Of a DNA stretch of 8,964 bases, positions 1-6,173 are shown in pieces (the first letter of the stretch is position 1; each line of letters starts with the position of its first letter). The stretch is from Acetobacteraceae bacterium (lineage in GTDB: Bacteria > Pseudomonadota > Alphaproteobacteria > Acetobacterales > Acetobacteraceae), in assembly GCA_027306955.1 (NCBI GenBank), contig DAHUXX010000202.1:1-8964 (forward strand), in the 5' to 3' direction. The position numbers were made by a program, and so were the translations under genes. The notes below the pieces were generated by a model that was not told where the DNA came from, ran no database searches, and saw only the letters and a list, made by a program, of their open reading frames with translations.

Positions 1-611
1 GGTGCGATGATCGGTCGGCCCGGCGGCATGGGCGGCCGCGGTGGTGCCTGTTGCGGGCGCGGCTCGGCGGCCGTCGGTGCCCGCTGGGCGGCAGGTGCGG
101 CGGCGGGGGCCGGCGCTGCCTTGGGGGCTGTGGGCTGCGGCGCGGGCTTGGCTGCCGCGGCGGGCGCCGCGTGGGGCTTCGCGGTCGGTTTCGCTTCGGC
201 TTGCTTGTCGTGCGCGGCTTTGGCGGCGGTCGGGTTCGTGGGAGTCTTCACGTTATCCTGCTTGCGGGAGGCGGGCGCCGGCGCAGGGGTTGCGGCGACG
301 GGCTTGGGTGTCGGCGTCGCGGCAGGCTTCCCGGACGCCGTGGGCTTTTTGATCGTCGCCGGCTTCTCGGCCTTGGCCACCGGAGCCGCCTTGGCGGCTG
401 GCTTCACCGCCGGTTTGAGCGCAGAAGCCTGCGGCTTCGCGCCAGTCCGGGACTTCGGGTCGGGCTTCTTCCCGGGCGCCGTGTTCTTCGCGGGCTTTGC
501 CTTGGCCGTCTTCGGGTCCTTCGTCGCGGCCGGCTTCGCGGGCTTCTTCGCCGTCGTTGCGGTCTTGCGCGCCGCGGCTGCCTTGGGCGCGGGCTTTTTT
601 GCCGTCGTCAT
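1..611 (-). CDS. Lys/Ala/Pro-rich protein, partial; probable N-terminal tail of a CarD-family regulator
   Basis: This reading frame opens at ATG 611 (begins MTTAKKPAPKAAAARK) and stays open for 203 codons to the left edge, so the 3' end is missing. A GGAGG (624-628) lies 12 bases before the ATG. The visible part is low complexity: Lys, Ala, Pro and Thr dominate, with many KPA, AKP and KPAA units, and no folded domain, signal peptide or membrane segment. Around residue 150 the Lys content falls and the tail becomes Ala/Pro-rich, ending in a PPRPPMPPGRP stretch. A basic, disordered tail of this kind suggests nucleic-acid binding, as in histone H1-like or AlgP-like proteins. In alphaproteobacteria the gene after fdxA is often a CarD-type RNA-polymerase-binding regulator, so I infer that a CarD domain follows beyond the window. 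That part is inference from gene order only. A stand-alone H1-like protein is the main alternative. Frames on the opposite strand here are shadows of the biased composition. Confidence 0.68.
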   Translation of the reverse strand, partial: MTTAKKPAPKAAAARKTATTAKKPAKPAATKDPKTAKAKPAKNTAPGKKPDPKSRTGAKPQASALKPAVKPAAKAAPVAKAEKPATIKKPTASGKPAATPTPKPVAATPAPAPASRKQDNVKTPTNPTAAKAAHDKQAEAKPTAKPHAAPAAAAKPAPQPTAPKAAPAPAAAPAAQRAPTAAEPRPQQAPPRPPMPPGRPIIA

Positions 612-789
612 GACGTTGCCAATCCTCCAAACCCGACGCGTGCGAACCAGGCCAGGGTTGCGCGGCCAAGTGGCTCGCGGCATCTGGCCCAAGGCGCGCC
701 ACACGCCTGAAAACCTGTCGGAACGCGGGCGAAGGCCGGAACGGGGCCGGAAGGCGCCCATCGGGCCCGACCGATTCGCCCGTCATTGC

Positions 790-818
790 CTCATAACATG
801 AAACAATCGCGGAGTCAG
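790..818 (-). promoter_or_regulatory. possible sigma70-like promoter for the Lys/Ala/Pro-rich gene
   Basis: Read on the minus strand, CTGACT (813-818) and TATGAG (790-795) are separated by 17 bases. Each matches four of six positions of the TTGACA/TATAAT consensus. They sit in a short AT-richer patch of an otherwise GC-rich gap. Transcription would start near 783, leaving a 5' leader of about 170 bases before the ATG at 611. This is a pattern match only. It would give the downstream gene a promoter separate from the ferredoxin operon. Confidence 0.3.
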
Positions 819-820
819 GA

Positions 821-846
821 GGCTGGCCGAAACGGATCGGCCGGCC
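821..846 (-). terminator. hairpin after fdxA, possible terminator
   Basis: Bases 821-830 pair with 837-846 around a six-base loop. On the minus-strand transcript this gives six perfect pairs next to the loop, one A/C mismatch, then three more pairs. It begins about 50 bases after the fdxA stop codon. No T-tract follows, so it is not a classical intrinsic terminator. It could still end or attenuate the helicase-S4-fdxA transcript, or protect its 3' end. It lies just before the possible promoter at 790-818. Confidence 0.3.
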
Positions 847-895
847 AGGCGGCGCGGTTCCCGAGGCTGAGGCGGCGGTCTAGTGGCGGCCTCGC

Positions 896-1228
896 TTATG
901 GCGTGCCGGGGTTGGGCGAAAGCAGCGCCTCCTTGCCTGGCTTGTCCTTCCATTCGTCGGCATCGGCCGGCGGCTCACCCTTGCGCGTGATATTCGGCCA
1001 CTGCGTCGCGAACTCACGGTTGCGCTCCAGCCAGGCGGTCGCGCGCTCGTCGCTGTCCGGCAGAATCGCCTCGGCCGGGCACTCAGGCTCGCAGACACCG
1101 CAGTCGAGGCACTCGTCCGGCGCGATGACCAGCATGTTCTCGCCCACGTAGAAGCAATCGACGGGGCAGACCTCGACACAATCCATGTATTTGCAGCGTA
1201 TGCAGTTTTCGGTGACCACGTAGGTCAT
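896..1228 (-). CDS. fdxA: seven-iron ferredoxin FdxA ([3Fe-4S][4Fe-4S])
   Basis: A 110-residue soluble electron carrier of the Azotobacter FdI/FdxA type, expected in the cytoplasm. The cysteine pattern is complete. C9, C17 and C50 should hold the [3Fe-4S] cluster; C21, C40, C43 and C46 should hold the [4Fe-4S] cluster. C12 and C25 are extra cysteines, and C25 corresponds to the free cysteine of Azotobacter FdI. The C-terminal region with WPNITRKGEPP and a PGK motif is typical of alphaproteobacterial FdxA, as is the length. The ATG at 1228 has a GGGAG ribosome site (1235-1239) six bases upstream, inside the end of the S4 gene. The start overlaps that gene's stop as ATGA, which suggests translational coupling. 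Its redox partner is not evident here. Identification is firm; its physiological role in this operon is unknown. Confidence 0.96.
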   Translation of the reverse strand: MTYVVTENCIRCKYMDCVEVCPVDCFYVGENMLVIAPDECLDCGVCEPECPAEAILPDSDERATAWLERNREFATQWPNITRKGEPPADADEWKDKPGKEALLSPNPGTP

Positions 1229-1587
1229 CGGCGGCTCCCGGTTCTATCGCTCGCGGCGGTTGTCGACGCGGCGGGGTATGGGGCGGCTTCGGCCGGAGGG
1301 CAAGACGTCGCCGGCGCCGGGATCTCGCGATAGAGCAGCCGCGCTTCGGCCGGCGGGCCGCGGCGGCGGGCCAGCGCCAGCACTTCCAGCACGCACACGC
1401 GCCCGCCGATCGGCAGGGTGAGCACGTCCCCCGGGCGGATCGCGGCGTGCGGCTTGTCGGTCGGTCGGCGGTTGACGCGGATCACACCCTCGGCGGCAAG
1501 CTGGGCGCATTGGCTGCGCTGTCGCAGCACGCGCGCGCACCACAGCCATGCGTCCAGCCTTTGGCTCGCGAGGCCGGAGCTCGTCAC
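1225..1587 (-). CDS. S4-domain RNA-binding protein, Hsp15-like
   Basis: A 120-residue protein whose S4 RNA-binding domain spans about residues 8-55 (QRLDAWLWCARVLRQRSQC, then EGVIRVNRRPTDKP and the RPGDVLTL strand). The later RRGPPAEARLLY motif matches the RRPASEAALLYEE region of E. coli Hsp15 (HslR). Hsp15 binds 50S subunits carrying a stalled nascent chain, so a role in rescuing stalled ribosomes is plausible; that is family knowledge. The frame is open much further upstream, but that part overlaps the helicase. I chose the GTG at 1587 because it lies 10 bases after the helicase stop, directly before the S4 domain, with a weak GGGA (1593-1596) five bases upstream. The last 30 residues are Ala/Pro/Ser-rich and probably disordered, unlike the basic tail of E. 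coli Hsp15. The stop overlaps the fdxA start by four bases. Confidence 0.88.
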   Translation of the reverse strand: MTSSGLASQRLDAWLWCARVLRQRSQCAQLAAEGVIRVNRRPTDKPHAAIRPGDVLTLPIGGRVCVLEVLALARRRGPPAEARLLYREIPAPATSCPPAEAAPYPAASTTAASDRTGSRR

Positions 1588-1597
1588 CGTGGTCCCG

Positions 1598-4123
1598 TCA
1601 TCTGGGACCGGGTACCGGCCGGCGCAGCGTGGCCAGCACCGCGAACGGGCTGTGATCCGCGGCAGGCGCCTCGATTTCCGGGGAGGCCGGTGTCGGGCGA
1701 CGGCGGATGGCGGCGAAGCGCGGCGGCGCCGGGGGGCCGGCCATGCCCTCGGGCAGCACCGCGCCGGGCAGCAGCCGGAAGCCGAGGGCGCGCAGTACCG
1801 CGGGCAGGTTCGCGCTCGCGATGCCGAGCCTTGGCGCCAGATCCGCCGGCAGCAGCGACGGACCGCCCGCAGCGACGTGCGCCAGCTCGGCTGCGACGCG
1901 CTCGGCGATGTCGAGCCGCAGCAACACCGGCCCGGCGGGCAGCCAGCCGAGAGAGAGGGCGAAATCCTCGTCCCATGCGCCACCCGCGGACTGGACAGGG
2001 GGCGCCGCGATCAGGCCAGGTGCGGGCAGCGCGGGCTCCTCGCGGCCCGCCGCGAGGGCCAGCAGCCGGGCGCGCAGCAGCGCCGGCGCCGGCTTGAGCA
2101 GGGCCGGCATGTAAACGGCAAAGCGCCCGACGCGCACGCCCGCAGCCGCCAGGGCCTTGCGCTCGGCGGGCGGCAGCCTGGTGGCGGGCGCGCGCATGAC
2201 CCCGAGCGATTCGCCCAGGACATGCACGAGCCCGCGCAGCGCGGGCGTGCTGGCGCGCGTCTCCAGCTCCGCGAGCGGCAGCAGCGTCCGGCGGATCATC
2301 GCGTCGGCCCAGGGCTGCAGTCGAGCGCGGACGCGTTCGCGCTCGACGCCGTCAAGGAACTCCGAGCCGCGCACCGAGACCAGCGGGCGCATCGCGGAGG
2401 GACCCGGTCGCAGCCGCGCGACCGGGACCCCATCCCAGGCGATGCACATACCCGCCAGCAGCGCAAAGGCCTCGTTGTTCGCGGCTTCCAGCCTGGCGAC
2501 GCGGCGCGGCATTTCGGTGCGCAGCGCCCGCCGCGCTGCGCGCTGCACCAGCCGCCGTTCGGCGCCCGTCGTCGCCGCGTCGGGGATGAACTCAAACCCC
2601 TCGAGATGGCCGACGCCGTGGCCCTCGACGACCACCAGGCCGCGCGCGGTCACGGCGGAGAGCAGATCGTCCTCCGCACCTTCTTCAAGCCGGCGCAGCA
2701 GGTGCGCGGCCCGGCGGTCGACGAAGCGGCTCATCAGCCGCTCGTGCAGCGCGTCCGACAGCAGGTCCTCGAGGTCGCGCGCCTCGCCCTGGAAGTGCGC
2801 CGCGTCCGCGATCCAGCCGGGGTGGGCGGCGACATAGGCCCAGATGCGCACGCCGGCGAGGCGTTGCATCAGCGTATCGATATCGCCGTCGCTGCGATCG
2901 AGGAGCGCGAGCTGGCTCGCGATCCAGGACGGCGGCAGCCGCCCCTCGCGCGCCAGGTGCTGGAAGACGCGGGCGCAGAAGCGCGCATGCGTATCGTCCG
3001 AGAGCTTGCGGAAATCGGGGATCTGGCAGGCTTCCCACAGCAGCCGCACGCGCGACGGCCGATCGGCGAGGGCCAGGATGTCGGTGTCGGTGGCGAGCGC
3101 CGCCAGCGTCTCGGCGTCGCTCGCCTCGTTGCCGCGCACCAGGCCCTGGCGCGGCGGTGGGGCGGCGAGGCTCGCGAGCAGGAGCGGGACGGAGCCGGTG
3201 TCGAGCTCCGAGTTGCGCCAGCAGAGCTGTTGAAGCGGCTCGAAACTGTGGTTCTCCACCGCGGCGGCGGTGGCATCGCTCAGCGGCGGGCAGGCGGCCG
3301 TGGTACCGAACGTGCCGTCGCGCATGCCGCGCCCGGCGCGCCCGGCAATCTGACCGATCTCCGAGGGATGCAGGCGGCGCGGGCGGTGGCCGTCGAATTT
3401 CTGCAGGCCGGCGAAGGCGACATGCTCGACATCCATGTTGAGCCCCATGCCGATCGCGTCCGTCGCGACCAGGAAATCGACCTCCTTCTGCTGATACAGC
3501 GCGACTTGTGCGTTGCGGGTGCGCGGCGAGAGCCGCCCCATCACCAGCGCGCAGCCGCCGCGCCGGCGGCGTACCGCCTCGGCGATGGCGTAGACCTCGC
3601 CCGCCGAGAACGCGACAATGGCGCTGCGCGACGGCAGGCGCGAGAGCTTGGCGTGGCCGGCATGGGTGAGTTGGGAGAGGCGCGGGCGCGTTTCGATCTC
3701 GATCCCCGGTACCAGGCGGATGAGAAGCGGGCGGATCGTTTCGGCGCCGAGGAACATGGTCTCAACCAGGCCACGCGCGTTGAGCAGCCGGTCCGTGAAG
3801 ACGTGGCCGCGATCGGGGTCGGCGCAGAGCTGGATCTCGTCCACCGCAAGGAACTCGACGGCGCGGTCGAGCGGCATCGCCTCCGCGGTGCAGGCGAACC
3901 AGCGCGCGCCGGGGGGCACGATCTTCTCCTCGCCGGTGATCAGTGCCACATGCGCGGGGCCGCGGACGGCGACCATGCGGTCGTAGTTCTCGCGCGCCAG
4001 CAGCCGCAGCGGAAAGCCGATGATGCCGGAGGCATGGGCGAGCAGCCGCGTGATCGCGAGGTGCGTCTTGCCGGTGTTGGTGGGGCCGAGCACGGCCCGA
4101 ACCCGGGGCGCGAATCCCAACAT
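1598..4123 (-). CDS. SUV3/MgpS-like DExH-box RNA helicase
   Basis: An 841-residue superfamily 2 helicase. The N-terminal motor is complete: Walker A GPTNTGKT at 13-20, the DExH-type box DEIQ at 95-98, motif V ATDAIGMGLN at 220-229 and motif VI QIAGRAGR at 258-265. This combination is characteristic of the SUV3 branch, whose mitochondrial members unwind RNA with polynucleotide phosphorylase in RNA decay. Alphaproteobacterial members are usually annotated only as helicases. Residues from about 290 to the end would hold the SUV3-type helical C-terminal region and a long lineage-specific part rich in Ala, Leu and Arg, ending in a Pro/Arg-rich tail. ATG 4123 is the earliest possible start, because an in-frame TGA lies just upstream. 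It has no ribosome site, so translation may be leaderless or start elsewhere; a GTG at codon 11 lies too close to Walker A to be attractive. It is the first gene of a probable operon with the S4 protein and fdxA, hinting at RNA or ribosome quality control. Confidence 0.92.
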   Translation of the reverse strand: MLGFAPRVRAVLGPTNTGKTHLAITRLLAHASGIIGFPLRLLARENYDRMVAVRGPAHVALITGEEKIVPPGARWFACTAEAMPLDRAVEFLAVDEIQLCADPDRGHVFTDRLLNARGLVETMFLGAETIRPLLIRLVPGIEIETRPRLSQLTHAGHAKLSRLPSRSAIVAFSAGEVYAIAEAVRRRRGGCALVMGRLSPRTRNAQVALYQQKEVDFLVATDAIGMGLNMDVEHVAFAGLQKFDGHRPRRLHPSEIGQIAGRAGRGMRDGTFGTTAACPPLSDATAAAVENHSFEPLQQLCWRNSELDTGSVPLLLASLAAPPPRQGLVRGNEASDAETLAALATDTDILALADRPSRVRLLWEACQIPDFRKLSDDTHARFCARVFQHLAREGRLPPSWIASQLALLDRSDGDIDTLMQRLAGVRIWAYVAAHPGWIADAAHFQGEARDLEDLLSDALHERLMSRFVDRRAAHLLRRLEEGAEDDLLSAVTARGLVVVEGHGVGHLEGFEFIPDAATTGAERRLVQRAARRALRTEMPRRVARLEAANNEAFALLAGMCIAWDGVPVARLRPGPSAMRPLVSVRGSEFLDGVERERVRARLQPWADAMIRRTLLPLAELETRASTPALRGLVHVLGESLGVMRAPATRLPPAERKALAAAGVRVGRFAVYMPALLKPAPALLRARLLALAAGREEPALPAPGLIAAPPVQSAGGAWDEDFALSLGWLPAGPVLLRLDIAERVAAELAHVAAGGPSLLPADLAPRLGIASANLPAVLRALGFRLLPGAVLPEGMAGPPAPPRFAAIRRRPTPASPEIEAPAADHSPFAVLATLRRPVPGPR

Positions 4124-4174
4124 GCATCAATGGTCGGGTCGCGCCGCGTCCGGCGCAAGGGCAAGCCCGCGGCT

Positions 4175-4221
4175 TTCGTCCCGCTGTCCCATATTCCGAA
4201 GAACAGGGACAGCGGGACGAA
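4175..4221. repeat. perfect 16-bp inverted repeat in the divergent intergenic region
   Basis: The left arm TTCGTCCCGCTGTCCC (4175-4190) is exactly complementary to the right arm GGGACAGCGGGACGAA (4206-4221), with a 15-base AT-richer loop between them. It forms a strong hairpin on either strand. It lies between two divergently transcribed genes, where a terminator for either is not expected. It starts 52 bases upstream of the helicase ATG and ends 15 bases before the htpG promoter -35 box. Possible roles are a dispersed REP-like element, an insulator between the two transcription units, or an operator. GGGACAG-type palindromes occur as dispersed intergenic repeats in some bacteria, but the copy number in this genome cannot be judged from the window. 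Confidence 0.85.
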
Positions 4222-4235
4222 GGCGCGCCCGGTGG

Positions 4236-4264
4236 CTTGAAAACCGGCATCGAGCCTCGCATAT
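4236..4264 (+). promoter_or_regulatory. RpoH (sigma32) heat-shock promoter of htpG
   Basis: CTTGAAA (4236-4242) is a full match to the sigma32 -35 element. After a 14-base spacer, TCGCATAT (4257-4264) fits the -10 element CCCCATNT at its CATNT core. It also fits the alphaproteobacterial form CTTG-N17/18-CYTATNT, with an 18-base spacing. Transcription would start near 4271, a few bases before the ribosome site. Control of htpG by RpoH is well established in proteobacteria, which supports the call. Confidence 0.7.
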
Positions 4265-4274
4265 CGCCGGCCGC

Positions 4275-4283
4275 GGAGGGAGG
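4275..4283 (+). promoter_or_regulatory. htpG ribosome binding site
   Basis: GGAGGGAGG lies six bases before ATG 4290. The frame is open upstream as far as 4020, and this strong site shows that the upstream part is not the start of translation. Confidence 0.8.
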
Positions 4284-4289
4284 TTCGGC

Positions 4290-6116
4290 ATGGATCAGGT
4301 CACGGAAAAGCACGAATTCGGCGCGGAGGTCGGGCGGCTGCTCGACCTCGTGGTGCATTCGCTCTACTCGGAGCGGGAGATTTTCCTGCGCGAGCTGGTG
4401 GCCAATGCGGCCGACGCCACGGATCGCCGCCGCTTCGAGGCACTGACCGACAAGAACCTCGCCCTGCCGGAAAACGCGCGCATCCTGATCGCCGCGGACA
4501 AGCCAGGGCGCACGCTGACCATTTCCGATTCCGGCATCGGCATGCGGCGCGAGGAGCTGATCGCACATCTCGGCACCATCGCCCGCTCCGGTACCCGCGC
4601 CTTCGGCGAGCAGCTCGGGAACGCCAAACCGGAGGAACGGCCGAGCCTGATCGGTCAGTTCGGCGTCGGTTTCTACGCCGCGTTCATGGTGGCGGACCGC
4701 GTCGTCGTCACCTCGCGCCATGCCGGCGAGGAATCCGCGTGGCGCTGGGAGAGCGAGGGGCGCGGCGGGTACGAGATCGCGCCGGCCGAGCGCGAGACGG
4801 CGGGCAGCGACGTGGTGCTGCACATCAAGGCGGACGCCGAGGAATATCTCGATCCCGCGCGCCTCGAGGCGATCGTGCGCAACTGGGCGGACCACATCAC
4901 CGTGCCGATCGCGATCCTGCGCGACGGCAAGGAGGAGGCCGCGAACGAGGGCACGGCGTTGTGGCGGCGGCCCAAGGCGGAGCTTTCCGAGGAGGATGCG
5001 ACCAGCTTCTACCGTGGGCTGGGCAACCTGTTCGACAAGCCGCTGGCGACGCTGCACTGGCGGGCAGAGGGCGCGCTCGAATTCTATGCGCTGTTCTTCG
5101 TGCCGAGCACGCCGCCACTGTTCGCGGCCAGTGAGGAGCGCAGGAGCCGCGTGCGGCTGCACGTGCGGCGCATGTTCATCACCGACGAGGCGGAGCTGCT
5201 GCCGCCCTGGCTGCGCTTCGTGCAGGGCGTGGTGGACACCGAGGACCTGCCGCTCAACGTTTCGCGCGAGATGCTGCAGGCGACGCCGGTGCTCGCGCGC
5301 ATTCGCCGGGCCGTCACCAATCGCGTGGTCACGGAACTCGCGACGCTCGCGAAGAACGTGGAGACTTACGCGCCGTTCTGGGAGAAATTCGGCCCAGTGT
5401 TGAAGGAATCGGCCTGGGACGAGGCGGGCGACGCGGAAAAGGCCGCCGCCCTGTGGCGCTTCCGCTCCACCGCGGTCGAGGGTTGGACCTCCTTGGCGGA
5501 CTACGTTTCGCGGATGAAGCCGGGGCAGGAATCGATCTACGTGCTCGCCGGCGAGGACGCGGCGGCGCTGGCGCATGCGCCGGTGCTGGAGGGGTTCCGC
5601 GCCCGCGGCATTGAGGTGTTGCTCGGCCCCGACCCGATCGACGCGTTCTGGCCCGACCGCTTCGACCGCTTCGACGGAAGGAAAATCCGCCGCGCCGGCG
5701 CCGCGCAGGAGGAACTGGCGAAGCAGCCTCTGCTCGCCGAGGCGGAAGGGACGGAAGCCGATGTGACCGCGCTGCTGCGGGCAATGAAGTCGGCCCTCGG
5801 CGGGGCGGTGGCGGATGTGCGCGCGACCTCGCTGCTCGCCGAGAGTGCCGTGATGCTGGTCTCCGCCGGCGGCACCGACCTGCAGGTGCAGCGCATGTTG
5901 CGCCGTGCCGGCCGTGCGGGACCTGAGCAGCCGCCGGTGCTGGAGATCAACCCGCGGCACAGGCTGATCGCGGCGCTCGCGGCGCGCGCCGAGGCGGGCG
6001 AGGACATCGCTTCCCAAGCGTCGCTGCTGTTCGACCTGGCGCGCATCGGCGACGGGGACTCGCCGCGCGACCCGGCCGGCTTCGCGCGCGCGGTGGAGAA
6101 CGCGCTCGCCCGATAG
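4290..6116 (+). CDS. htpG: HtpG, bacterial Hsp90 chaperone
   Basis: A 608-residue cytoplasmic ATP-dependent Hsp90 chaperone, slightly shorter than the 624 residues of E. coli HtpG. The N-terminal GHKL ATPase contains the catalytic Glu (E35) and Asn39 in ELVANAADA, the DSGIGM loop (80-85), the lid/IGQFGVGFYAAF motif (121-132) and GSDVVLHI (172-179). The middle domain contains ALWRRPKAELSEED (223-236) and LRFVQGVVDTEDLPLNVSRE (308-327), in which R326 matches the catalytic-loop Arg of E. coli HtpG. The C-terminal dimerisation domain ends the protein at FARAVENALAR. The usual NASDA is NAADA here (Ser to Ala at 41), which leaves Asn39 and Asp42 intact. It is preceded by an RpoH-type promoter and a strong ribosome site. 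Its product would assist refolding during heat stress. No sign of truncation or frameshift. Confidence 0.97.
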   Translation: MDQVTEKHEFGAEVGRLLDLVVHSLYSEREIFLRELVANAADATDRRRFEALTDKNLALPENARILIAADKPGRTLTISDSGIGMRREELIAHLGTIARSGTRAFGEQLGNAKPEERPSLIGQFGVGFYAAFMVADRVVVTSRHAGEESAWRWESEGRGGYEIAPAERETAGSDVVLHIKADAEEYLDPARLEAIVRNWADHITVPIAILRDGKEEAANEGTALWRRPKAELSEEDATSFYRGLGNLFDKPLATLHWRAEGALEFYALFFVPSTPPLFAASEERRSRVRLHVRRMFITDEAELLPPWLRFVQGVVDTEDLPLNVSREMLQATPVLARIRRAVTNRVVTELATLAKNVETYAPFWEKFGPVLKESAWDEAGDAEKAAALWRFRSTAVEGWTSLADYVSRMKPGQESIYVLAGEDAAALAHAPVLEGFRARGIEVLLGPDPIDAFWPDRFDRFDGRKIRRAGAAQEELAKQPLLAEAEGTEADVTALLRAMKSALGGAVADVRATSLLAESAVMLVSAGGTDLQVQRMLRRAGRAGPEQPPVLEINPRHRLIAALAARAEAGEDIASQASLLFDLARIGDGDSPRDPAGFARAVENALAR

Positions 6117-6135
6117 CGGCCCTTCCCGCCGCGGC

Positions 6136-6149
6136 GTTTCCGTGGAAAC
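6136..6149. repeat. short inverted repeat between htpG and the aminopeptidase gene
   Basis: GTTTCC (6136-6141) and GGAAAC (6144-6149) are exact complements separated by two bases. As RNA it can form a five-pair stem with a four-base CGTG loop. It lies in the 57-base gap after htpG. It is too weak and lacks a T-tract to be a convincing terminator; it may be an operator half-site pair or chance. Confidence 0.3.
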
Positions 6150-6173
6150 TCCGGCGCAGCAAGGGGGATGCCG

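Noticed and set aside
253..786. Minus-strand frame overlapping the Lys/Ala/Pro-rich gene
   Set aside because: Out of frame with the preferred start at 611, mixed composition without a domain, and it begins in the intergenic gap.
7..801. Plus-strand Gly/Ala-rich frame with hydrophobic runs
   Set aside because: It is the complement of the Lys/Ala/Pro-rich gene. The opposite strand has a ribosome site, a sensible start and fits the gene order.
1588..1983. Longer start for the S4 protein
   Set aside because: The extra 132 residues overlap the helicase C-terminus out of frame and are Arg/Cys/Ser-rich; the S4 domain starts right after GTG 1587.
4141..4156. Small hairpin GCGCCG-CGTC-CGGCGC near the helicase start
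   Set aside because: Six-pair GC stems of this size are expected by chance in this sequence and nothing ties it to a function.
1418..4240. 940-codon plus-strand open frame opposite the helicase
   Set aside because: It lies antisense to a helicase with complete motifs, is dominated by Arg, Ala, Gly and Gln, and shows no domain. Long antisense frames are usual at this GC content.
4020..4289. Upstream extension of the htpG frame
   Set aside because: It crosses the divergent helicase start, the inverted repeat and the RpoH promoter; the HtpG fold begins at ATG 4290 with a strong ribosome site.
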